A DNA stretch of 64,000 nt. It comes from Drosophila persimilis. Its lineage: Eukaryota; Arthropoda; Insecta; Diptera; Drosophilidae. Below the pieces are notes generated by a model. That model saw only the letters and a program-made list of their open reading frames with translations, was not told the origin of the DNA and ran no database searches. Shown one piece after another: positions 19,133 to 27,661 of this stretch. The translations under genes were made by a program, and so were the position numbers. The stretch covers positions 248,001-312,000 of the forward strand of contig NW_020825399.1 in NCBI RefSeq assembly GCF_003286085.1. The letters are read 5' to 3'. Position 1 is the stretch's first letter. The number at the start of each line of letters is the position of its first letter.

Positions 19133-19747
19133 TTGGTACTACTACGCCAACACCACCTCTCAAACGCCGCCGAGGGCTTTGTAGCAAAGCTAGCCCCGAA
19201 GTTCAACGGCCCCTACCGGGTCAAAAGTTTTCCATCGCCAAACATCGCCAAATTGCAACATTGCGAAAGCCGGAAACAGAAGATCGCAAATGTCAACGAC
19301 CTGAGGGAGTTCCAGACCACGAGTTCGATGAGGCCACTGACCCACACAGGAATGCTGGGCATCGACGGAGGCACCAACCCGACGCCCCGATCACGGCACC
19401 GCAGAGTCAGCAGAACCCGGGACGCCCGGCCAAGAGAGACAGCGTCAGCGAAATACCGACCGGCGGCGCAACGCCAACAACAACGCGAGCACAACGAATC
19501 ACGCGGACACCAAGTAAACAGACCCACTGACGGGGCAAGAGTCGAGATGATCGTAAGGCGGCGAGCGACCCCAAAACGCACCCCCGGTGCGGAAGAGAAA
19601 AGAAAAGCTTGCTCCGCAAATACGGACTCTGAAGAGCTCTGGCTCCAATCGATCAGTACACTCTCACCAGGAGAAGACGAAGATATCCGAGCCAACAACC
19701 CTGAGTCAAAGACTCGCCCAACGCCACAGAACCAACCGCCGCACTGA
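19133..19747 (+). pseudogene. Integrase C-terminal tail of Osvaldo-like pol
   Basis: The 204-codon frame starts with VLLRQHHLSNAAEGFVAKLA, then PKFNGPYRVKSFPSPNIAKL: the GPY/F module and the preceding LS-x-A-x-GF-x-AKLAP-x-F motif that close Ty3/Gypsy integrases. NVNDLREFQ follows, then a basic, disordered tail to 19747. The zinc and D,D-35-E domains are absent. It overlaps the 5' flank of the envelope-like ORF by spacing (52 bases before 19799). Confidence 0.65.
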
Positions 19748-19798
19748 GACACTCCGCCCCATCCGAGTATCACCCAACGACGAAGAGACATCCAAGTC

Positions 19799-20587
19799 AT
19801 GAACACTATGCTGACACTCCTTACGGTTTCCGCCCAAGCATCGGTCAAACTGAACAACTATTCCACGGCGAGCTATATCCCGATTGTCGACGTCGTCATC
19901 TGGGACAGGCCCAGCTACTTGAGCCACACAACGAACGTCACATCCTACGAAGAATACGCCGACCGAACCCAACAAACCATCGAAGAGCTCAAGGTGAACA
20001 GGATGGCCCAGGTTATACGCCTGGTCCTGGTCGACGCCCTGCGGATCCACCATCGGGAAACCCTAAGCATTAACATACTCGGGACCGCGCTGACAGTGGT
20101 AGCCGAGACCTCCGACGTCGACGACTGGGAACCCAGCGTCGCCGCAACGTTTTGCAAGGAGCGGCGAATAACTACCTGCGCGCAACAACTAGTAGCGGGA
20201 TCCACCGCACACTGCGCCACGCTGCCCGGACATTTGGACCGAATAACAATAGTCGACCACGGTACGATCATCTTAAACTACGCCAACATGACTGTCATCG
20301 ACGACGCGGGGTCTACCCACGACATCACGGGGACGTACCTCATCTCGTACTCCAGCCGGGTCACACTGAACGCCACCTTGTATATCAACCAATTGGGCGA
20401 TTCCAAGATGAATGCAGTGGTATCAGCTAAGTCCCGAGTCAACGTGACGGACCACCACGAGAAGCTCAGATTACCGTTCTTACGAGAACTAAGCCTGAAG
20501 AATCTCAACCCCATCGACAACCTGCACGACTTACTGACGGTGAAGAGCACCGTCACCGGACCGCGAACAACGATCAACGAAGTCTAA
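19799..20587 (+). CDS. Envelope-like ORF3, surface part (first copy)
   Basis: 262-codon ORF after the pol tail, in the position of ORF3 in envelope-bearing Osvaldo/gypsy-type elements. It begins with a short hydrophobic signal-like segment (MNTMLTLLTVSAQA). It contains several N-glycosylation sequons (NYS, NVT, NMT, NAT, NVT) and six spaced cysteines, and the late part reads GTYLISYSSRVTLNATLYIN and FLRELSLKNLNPIDNLHDLL. No hydrophobic membrane-spanning segment is present before the stop, so it is either a truncated glycoprotein or its transmembrane part is lost. Membrane fusion activity is not supported. Most of this ORF lies inside the 3.5-kb duplicated unit and recurs at 23331-24093 without its start. 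Confidence 0.55.
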   Translation: MNTMLTLLTVSAQASVKLNNYSTASYIPIVDVVIWDRPSYLSHTTNVTSYEEYADRTQQTIEELKVNRMAQVIRLVLVDALRIHHRETLSINILGTALTVVAETSDVDDWEPSVAATFCKERRITTCAQQLVAGSTAHCATLPGHLDRITIVDHGTIILNYANMTVIDDAGSTHDITGTYLISYSSRVTLNATLYINQLGDSKMNAVVSAKSRVNVTDHHEKLRLPFLRELSLKNLNPIDNLHDLLTVKSTVTGPRTTINEV

Positions 20588-20869
20588 GAGACGGTCCGGC
20601 GGCAAACCCAAAAGACGACCCCGGCCACGAACCACGGAACACGAACCCAACTAAAGCGTAAACAGGAAAAAAAAAACGCACCCGTCAGCAAGCGGACCCG
20701 GGAGCACTGTCGAAACAGCCCGAGGATCCAATTGCTCCATCCCCTCAACGATAGTTTACCCCCGACGTCTCCATTAAAGTTCCATCTATTTCTACAGATT
20801 TCTTGTGGATTGACCCCTGGACGTGATTCAGCTTACTTCAGCCTGAAATAGTTCCATCACAATACGAAT

Positions 20870-21170
20870 TTATGCAGTGCTGCTATGCACTCTTTCTTGC
20901 TCGAGCGTAGATTTTCACATATTTTTTAACTTTTAATAGAACGTTTTTATTTCTTGATCTTTCTTCTTGATCGTTGTAATCGAATGGATAAGTGTTGGCA
21001 TATCGAGAGTTATCCAGTCTAAAAAACTTAAAATCAAGACTTTATAAAAAATTTCAAGAAGTTGGTTCTCCCACTTCTCACGATACGTTTTTCTCAGGAC
21101 CCTAAATAGTTTTACTGCTTCGTAAACAGTAAGCGTGGAACGTCCGCACACCCATCCTAGTTATTATTTT
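20870..21170 (-). other. Unassigned A/T-rich segment with a 72-codon minus-strand frame
   Basis: The minus-strand frame (21151-20933) reads AVKLFRVLRKTYREKWENQL and then FYKVLILSFLDWI. It is coding-like, possibly a LINE-derived tail, but I cannot assign it. Repeated at 24439-24657. Confidence 0.3.
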
Positions 21171-21175
21171 GTAAT

Positions 21176-21350
21176 ACGTCGGCAAATAATGATCAGGCAA
21201 TTGCCGATCTTTTTGCACATTTTTTGGATTTATAAGGCCGCGATCAACCAGCACGAACTTGTTAGAGTTTACCTCTTTCATTATTAAAGGCTTTCAAGGT
21301 AACTTACAGACCGATGTTATTTACACCGACTTTAGTAATGGCTGCTGCTC
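21176..21350 (+). pseudogene. CR1-like LINE RT fragment
   Basis: The plus-strand translation gives NDQAIADLFAHF and, in another frame, RSTSTNLLEFTSFIIKGFQG then NLQTDVIYTDFSN. It closely parallels the RT at 2398-3753 (RSTSTNLLEFSNLIHRGFQI...TDFSN) with a shorter spacer. It is cut before YADD. A second copy lies at 24682-24856. Confidence 0.75.
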
Positions 21351-21429
21351 CGATTCAGAGGGACTGGTTATTTTTTCAAAGCCTCAATATGGGAATCACT
21401 GGGAACTATTCCGTTTTGATTAACCCTAC

Positions 21430-21600
21430 ACTTTTCTTTTAATACACTAGTCTTTTTAATATATCCATGTCCACTACAATGCTTTTGTTCCTTATAAAGT
21501 CTCTCAGCAGGTCAGAAATAAATCTATGAAAAATAGCGGATCCCTTCTTTAACCCAAAGGGCATTGTCGGGTCATGCAGCATAAATACTTTAAATTATAG
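21430..21600 (-). pseudogene. Gypsy-type RT fragment
   Basis: The minus strand reads DPTMPFGLKKGSAIFHRFIS then DLLRDFI, the MPFGL-K-x-P/SA motif of Ty3/Gypsy reverse transcriptases, and decays before the YMDD position (VVDMDI). It is an isolated fragment, repeated at 24936-25106. Confidence 0.7.
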
Positions 21601-22029
21601 CCAGTGGTGCAGCCTTACGTAAATCACCATTCCTGTTCGATATTTGCACTCCCCACTGTACAAAATCGTGGCTTGCCGCAATGCTTACGCACAACAGCAG
21701 CCGTTCTTTCGAATCTCTGTCCGCCTTCTTTGTACGGTCGCCCGCATTAGGGCACGGCCAAGTCGGTCCGCCTCTCTTAGTTAGTCTGGAGATGATGTTC
21801 ATAGCCATCAGAATCGCATCGTTGTTCATCAGTCATTCACATATATACCCACATAAATACAACTATCATACATACTTTCGCTTTCGTGTATCAATAAATT
21901 GCAACATATGTACATCCGCCTACGTCGTCTACATGTAACAATAAATTGTACCTCTTATTTAAACCCGCTCTACTTTTTATTTAAATCAAACTTGCAGAAG
22001 TTATTAAAAACGCTTAATAGCTTAACATT
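21601..22029 (+). repeat. Probable BEL LTR upstream of a gag
   Basis: A/T-rich, ending in ACATT just before the primer-binding-type sequence TGGTGAACCCAACGTG (22030-22045). AATAAATTGCAACATATGTA (from about 21891) contains a polyadenylation signal. The left boundary is not certain. Repeated in copy 2. Confidence 0.45.
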
Positions 22030-22045
22030 TGGTGAACCCAACGTG
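22030..22045 (+). other. Primer-binding-site-like sequence (BEL type)
   Basis: TGGTGAACCCAACGTG directly after the LTR-like segment and about 340 bases before the gag start. This position and the TGG start are characteristic of a tRNA primer site. Confidence 0.5.
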
Positions 22046-22383
22046 CAATAAATAATCTATCAGTGCAATCACAAACTAATATATCATTCAAAGGTCTAAA
22101 CTAATTGCCATCTCAACCAGTGTCATCGACCGCATAAGTTATCCATACATATATACACCGGCCTCCCCTGCATATTCGGTAGTGCACGTAGCTGTTGGCT
22201 TGCGCTTCCCTTTTCGGTCATCTTCCCGCAAGAAACGTTTCTTACACCGGCTGCCTTTGTATATACGGTTTGTACATAGCTGTTCGCTTGCTGTGCTCGG
22301 TTATTGTCGTCTATTGCTCGTGTTACTCTTTGCGATCTTCTTCCCGCTAGAGACGATGCTCTCCCTGTTAACGCTGCCGCTAC

Positions 22384-23221
22384 CATGGAAATTAATGCTG
22401 CTAATGAAATTCCAATGACCAGTGAGCAAAACAGGGTGTCTTTTTTGAAGCTTAAGTCAACGGAATTAGGCGAGAAAATGAAAAGGTTAGTTAAAATGAG
22501 TCGTCGGACTGTCAATAATACATGCTCGTGGTAAAGCAAGAGGAAGTCGACAAGTTGATCAGCAAATTTGAGATGTTTCACGGCGAGCTTGAGGAATTGG
22601 ATCGAAGCGAAATTCACAGTGGTTTGTGTGACATTTTGCCACCATCATCGACAGCCATCTGGACTTAACAAACAAAGAAAAGTTCCAGCATTTGCGTTCC
22701 TGTATGCGGAATTCGGTATTGGACACTATTCGGTCGCTGGAAGTCTCGGATGGCAATTATGCTGTGGCATTAGATTTGTTGGAAAACAGATTCAATAATC
22801 GGCGATTGGTCTTTCAGGCACACATCAATGAGATCTTGGTGCTCCAGGCTGTGGAACCTGGGTCAATGGTCATGCTTCGGGAGCTTTCAGACAAGTTCAA
22901 TTCACATATATGCGCGCTCCAGGGTTTGGGCAGATCGCAGGATGCATCGTCGTGCAGGAGCTTCTCCGAAAACTGGATCCAGCGAGCCAAGAGAAGTGGG
23001 AGGAACGATTCAACGACCCCGCATTCGCAAACTTAATTCCGTTGTGGGAATCGATGGCCTCGTTCTTGGAGCAGCGATGCAGATCATTGGAGACGATGGA
23101 CTTTTCTATGGCAAGCTATGCGTCGAGCAGTCAGGTGGGCAGAAGTAGAAAGCATAATAATTCTATGTCCACATTGGTTACAACGAATTCTTGGCGAATT
23201 CGATCCGCTTTGCCACCGTAG
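22384..23221 (+). pseudogene. BEL/Pao gag (DUF1759-type), copy 1
   Basis: The coding signal starts MEINAANEIPMTSEQNRVSF (22384) with KLKSTELGEKMKRLVKMSRR. It shifts frame to QEEVDKLISKFEMFHGELEE and, after a stop and a break, continues LDTIRSLEVSDGNYAVALDL, LENRFNNRRLVFQAHI, NSHICALQGLG and FLEQRCRSLETMDFSM. These are the Gag blocks of BEL elements. A 10-bp deletion relative to copy 2 at about 22931 shifts the frame in the middle of the last block. The 3' end breaks at about 23225, without Cys knuckles or pol. Confidence 0.75.
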
Positions 23222-23330
23222 GTTAACTAGAGTAAGAGATTTGAATTGTGAAGAAAATATAGTTCTCCGCTAATATTGAAGGAGATCGAGCGTATCCATT
23301 TTCTCCCCGCCGAATAAATATCTAAATTAC

Positions 23331-24093
23331 GGTTTCCGCCCAAGCATCGGTCAAACTGAACAACTATTCCACGGCGAGCTATATCCCGATTGTCGACGTC
23401 GTCATCTGGGACAGGCCCAGCTACTTGAGCCACACAACGAACGTCACATCCTACGAAGAATACGCCGACCGAACCCAACAAACCATCGAAGAGCTCAAGG
23501 TGAACAGGATGGCCCAGGTTATACGCCTGGTCCTGGTCGACGCCCTGCGGATCCACCATCGGGAAACCCTAAGCATTAACATACTCGGGACCGCGCTGAC
23601 AGTGGTAGCCGAGACCTCCGACGTCGACGACTGGGAACCCAGCGTCGCCGCAACGTTTTGCAAGGAGCGGCGAATAACTACCTGCGCGCAACAACTAGTA
23701 GCGGGATCCACCGCACACTGCGCCACGCTGCCCGGACATTTGGACCGAATAACAATAGTCGACCACGGTACGATCATCTTAAACTACGCCAACATGACTG
23801 TCATCGACGACGCGGGGTCTACCCACGACATCACGGGGACGTACCTCATCTCGTACTCCAGCCGGGTCACACTGAACGCCACCTTGTATATCAACCAATT
23901 GGGCGATTCCAAGATGAATGCAGTGGTATCAGCTAAGTCCCGAGTCAACGTGACGGACCACCACGAGAAGCTCAGATTACCGTTCTTACGAGAACTAAGC
24001 CTGAAGAATCTCAACCCCATCGACAACCTGCACGACTTACTGACGGTGAAGAGCACCGTCACCGGACCGCGAACAACGATCAACGAAGTCTAA
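23331..24093 (+). pseudogene. Envelope-like ORF, copy 2, start lost
   Basis: This is the same frame as 19825-20587 but joined at the duplication breakpoint. The codons upstream are TAA-ATT, so the original start and signal-like segment are missing, and the first in-frame Met is at 23425. The rest, including the sequons and the stop, is unchanged. Confidence 0.8.
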
Positions 24094-24375
24094 GAGACGG
24101 TCCGGCGGCAAACCCAAAAGACGACCCCGGCCATGAACCACGGAACACGAACCCAACTAAAGCGTAAACAGGAAAAAAAAAACGCACCCGTCAGCAAGCG
24201 GACCCGGGAGCACTGTCGAAACAGCCCGAGGATCCAATTGCTCCATCCCCTCAACGATAGTTTACCCCCGACGTCTCCATTAAAGTTCCATCTATTTCTA
24301 CAGATTTCTTGTGGATTGACCCCTGGACGTGATTCAGCTTACTTCAGCCTGAAATAGTTCCATCACAATACGAAT

Positions 24376-25106
24376 TTATGCAGTGCTGCTATGCACTCTT
24401 TCTTGCTCGAGCGTAGATTTTCACATATTTTTTAACTTTTAATAGAACGTTTTTATTTCTTGATCTTTCTTCTTGATCGTTGTAATCGAATGGATAAGTG
24501 TTGGCATATCGAGAGTTATCCAGTCTAAAAAACTTAAAATCAAGACTTTATAAAAAATTTCAAGAAGTTGGTTCTCCCACTTCTCACGATACGTTTTTCT
24601 CAGGACCCTAAATAGTTTTACTGCTTCGTAAACAGTAAGCGTGGAACGTCCGCACACCCATCCTAGTTATTATTTTGTAATACGTCGGCAAATAATGATC
24701 AGGCAATTGCCGATCTTTTTGCACATTTTTTGGATTTATAAGGCCGCGATCAACCAGCACGAACTTGTTAGAGTTTACCTCTTTCATTATTAAAGGCTTT
24801 CAAGGTAACTTACAGACCGATGTTATTTACACCGACTTTAGTAATGGCTGCTGCTCCGATTCAGAGGGACTGGTTATTTTTTCAAAGCCTCAATATGGGA
24901 ATCACTGGGAACTATTCCGTTTTGATTAACCCTACACTTTTCTTTTAATACACTAGTCTTTTTAATATATCCATGTCCACTACAATGCTTTTGTTCCTTA
25001 TAAAGTCTCTCAGCAGGTCAGAAATAAATCTATGAAAAATAGCGGATCCCTTCTTTAACCCAAAGGGCATTGTCGGGTCATGCAGCATAAATACTTTAAA
25101 TTATAG
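24376..25106. other. Copy-2 mosaic of unassigned, LINE and gypsy RT fragments
   Basis: Second copies of the segments described at 20870-21600: unassigned minus-strand frame (24657-24439), CR1-like RT fragment on plus (24682-24856), and gypsy-type RT fragment on minus (25106-24936). No differences were seen by eye. Confidence 0.8.
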
Positions 25107-25889
25107 CCAGTGGTGCAGCCTTACGTAAATCACCATTCCTGTTCGATATTTGCACTCCCCACTGTACAAAATCGTGGCTTGCCGCAATGCTTACGCACAA
25201 CAGCAGCCGTTCTTTCGAATCTCTGTCCGCCTTCTTTGTACGGTCGCCCGCATTAGGGCACGGCCAAGTCGGTCCGCCTCTCTTAGTTAGTCTGGAGATG
25301 ATGTTCATAGCCATCAGAATCGCATCGTTGTTCATCAGTCATTCACATATATACCCACATAAATACAACTATCATACATACTTTCGCTTTCGTGTATCAA
25401 TAAATTGCAACATATGTACATCCGCCTACGTCGTCTACATGTAACAATAAATTGTACCTCTTATTTAAACCCGCTCTACTTTTTATTTAAATCAAACTTG
25501 CAGAAGTTATTAAAAACGCTTAATAGCTTAACATTTGGTGAACCCAACGTGCAATAAATAATCTATCAGTGCAATCACAAACTAATATATCATTCAAAGG
25601 TCTAAACTAATTGCCATCTCAACCAGTGTCATCGACCGCATAAGTTATCCATACATATATACACCGGCCTCCCCTGCATATTCGGTAGTGCACGTAGCTG
25701 TTGGCTTGCGCTTCCCTTTTCGGTCATCTTCCCGCAAGAAACGTTTCTTACACCGGCTGCCTTTGTATATACGGTTTGTACATAGCTGTTCGCTTGCTGT
25801 GCTCGGTTATTGTCGTCTATTGCTCGTGTTACTCTTTGCGATCTTCTTCCCGCTAGAGACGATGCTCTCCCTGTTAACGCTGCCGCTAC

Positions 25890-26737
25890 CATGGAAATTA
25901 ATGCTGCTAATGAAATTCCAATGACCAGTGAGCAAAACAGGGTGTCTTTTTTGAAGCTTAAGTCAACGGAATTAGGCGAGAAAATGAAAAGGTTAGTTAA
26001 AATGAGTCGTCGGACTGTCAATAATACATGCTCGTGGTAAAGCAAGAGGAAGTCGACAAGTTGATCAGCAAATTTGAGATGTTTCACGGCGAGCTTGAGG
26101 AATTGGATCGAAGCGAAATTCACAGTGGTTTGTGTGACATTTTGCCACCATCATCGACAGCCATCTGGACTTAACAAACAAAGAAAAGTTCCAGCATTTG
26201 CGTTCCTGTATGCGGAATTCGGTATTGGACACTATTCGGTCGCTGGAAGTCTCGGATGGCAATTATGCTGTGGCATTAGATTTGTTGGAAAACAGATTCA
26301 ATAATCGGCGATTGGTCTTTCAGGCACACATCAATGAGATCTTGGTGCTCCAGGCTGTGGAACCTGGGTCAATGGTCATGCTTCGGGAGCTTTCAGACAA
26401 GTTCAATTCACATATATGCGCGCTCCAGGGTTTGGGCACCACTGAGCAGATCGCAGGATGCATCGTCGTGCAGGAGCTTCTCCGAAAACTGGATCCAGCG
26501 AGCCAAGAGAAGTGGGAGGAACGATTCAACGACCCCGCATTCGCAAACTTAATTCCGTTGTGGGAATCGATGGCCTCGTTCTTGGAGCAGCGATGCAGAT
26601 CATTGGAGACGATGGACTTTTCTATGGCAAGCTATGCGTCGAGCAGTCAGGTGGGCAGAAGTAGAAAGCATAATAATTCTATGTCCACATTGGTTACAAC
26701 GAATTCTTGGCGAATTCGATCCGCTTTGCCACCGTAG
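25890..26737 (+). pseudogene. BEL/Pao gag, copy 2
   Basis: Same gag as 22384-23221, with the primer-site-like TGGTGAACCCAACGTG at 25536. Thanks to the extra CCACTGAGCA at about 26438, the last Gag block reads through as one 179-codon frame (26198-26737): LENRFNNRRLVFQAHINEIL, ALQGLGTTEQIAGCIVVQEL, LRKLDPASQEKWEER and FLEQRCRSLETM. This shows that copy 2 has the ancestral state and copy 1 a deletion. Upstream frameshifts remain, so Gag is not made. Confidence 0.8.
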
Positions 26738-26846
26738 GTTAACTAGAGTAAGAGATTTGAATTGTGAAGAAAATATAGTTCTCCGCTAATATTGAAGGAG
26801 ATCGAGCGTATCCATTTTCTCCCCGCCGAATAAATATCTAAATTAC

Positions 26847-26967
26847 AGCCACCCAAAGTTTTCGGTTAATTTCAGTTAGAAAAACTCTTCTATTTTTTTA
26901 GTGGCGCCCCCGGGTGGACTGTAAAGTTAATATATTCAACAACAATAAGTGACAGTGAAACAATACA
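26847..26967 (+). other. 5' end remnant of a BEL-type element interrupted by the mdg3-clade insertion
   Basis: Contains TTAGTGGCGCCCCCGGGTGG (about 26899), which looks like an LTR end plus primer site, then a short leader that ends in TACA. TACA also follows the inserted element at 31903, so the leader continues there. Confidence 0.45.
26964..26967. other. Target-site duplication TACA (left)
   Basis: TACA at 26964-26967 and at 31903-31906 flank the mdg3-clade element. A 4-bp duplication is usual for Ty3/Gypsy integrases. Confidence 0.85.
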
Positions 26968-27256
26968 TGTAAAGGACAGTGTATCAAGCAGTTAACACTA
27001 TCCCATCTAAATTAACATTTGAACTTAAGATACCATCGATAAGACCTAACCGATATAACCAGACTTAACCGATGTTTAAAAGACCTAGCCGATAAGGGGT
27101 TATCGATATGGGAGTCGGTTGTTGGAAGTAGAAGCAGAAAGTTGAACAAAAAGTCGGAAGAACAGAATCATTAATTGCACATCTTAAATCAAACACTTTG
27201 TACTCTTTTTCGATCAAAACATTATTAATAAACGATACTTTAATATTAATCTTACA
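26968..27256 (+). repeat. 5' LTR of mdg3-clade element
   Basis: 289 bp, TG...CA ends. It differs from the 3' LTR (31614-31902) at one visible base. Confidence 0.93.
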
Positions 27257-27257
27257 T

Positions 27258-27275
27258 TTGGGGGCTCGTCCGCGT
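27258..27275 (+). other. Primer-binding site
   Basis: TTGGGGGCTCGTCCGCG just after the 5' LTR. TGGGGGCTCGTCC has the form of a tRNA 3'-end complement, as in retroviruses primed by tRNA-Pro; the fly primer is not established here. Confidence 0.6.
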
Positions 27276-27661
27276 CGAATAAAGAGCTCAGAGTGTGTGA
27301 AAAAGAAAAACAGAAGAAAGCAGAAGCTGATGCAAGAAGAGGATTGTTGAAAAGTTGTTAAAGTTGTTGTTTGTAGCTACATGAAGTTGTAACGTTGTTG
27401 TTGGTGGCTATAAACATTAAGTTGAACAATCAAAATTCTGTGAGCATAACAGTAGACACGGATTTTAATAAAAGATCAGTCGTTTAATTCGGTTGAAAAA
27501 TTGTGAAATTCATTGTCGCGTCGCAGCGTCGCCTTGTCCGTGCGCAGTACATACATAAGCAGAAAAAACACGCACAGACACGTTGTGTGTGATACACACT
27601 TATAAACAGAAAAGACAAGCACTCGTCGGGTACACAGACACAAGTCGGAAAGAGCCGCAAA

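Larger units (their letters stand above)
16039..20865 (+). mobile_element. Osvaldo-like Ty3/Gypsy element with envelope-like ORF, pol mostly deleted
   Basis: Plus-strand element: a 5' LTR starting TGTAACGAACCTAAAAGGGT at 16039, with TATAAAAA (16361) and a TCAG initiator-like site (16399), gag (16810-18000), a protease remnant (about 18230-18310), an integrase C-terminal tail (about 19130-19310), an envelope-like ORF (19799-20587), and an LTR/leader-type segment (20750-20865) repeating 16670-16785. Gag and the integrase tail resemble the Osvaldo/Ulysses/Circe group of Drosophila. RT, RNase H and the integrase core are missing, so it cannot transpose by itself. Its composition is strikingly C-rich on the plus strand. 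Confidence 0.65.
19825..23330. repeat. Tandem duplication, copy 1 (3506 bp)
   Basis: First unit of a head-to-tail segmental duplication; copy 2 is 23331-26846. Every landmark is offset by 3506 bases (3516 after a 10-bp indel). Both units are preceded by TTAC, and copy 2 ends with TTAC. Confidence 0.97.
23331..26846. repeat. Tandem duplication, copy 2 (3516 bp)
   Basis: Second unit of the duplication of 19825-23330. It is near-identical by inspection; visible differences are one C/T change (20626 versus 24132) and a 10-bp insertion (CCACTGAGCA) at about 26438. It contains the same modules: envelope-like ORF 3' part, LTR fragment, LINE and gypsy RT fragments, BEL LTR and gag. Confidence 0.97.

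Noticed and set aside
22123-22617. 164-codon minus-strand ORF (and its copy at 25629-26123)
   Set aside because: Antisense of the BEL leader and gag start; no domain. Its duplication only reflects the 3.5-kb repeat.
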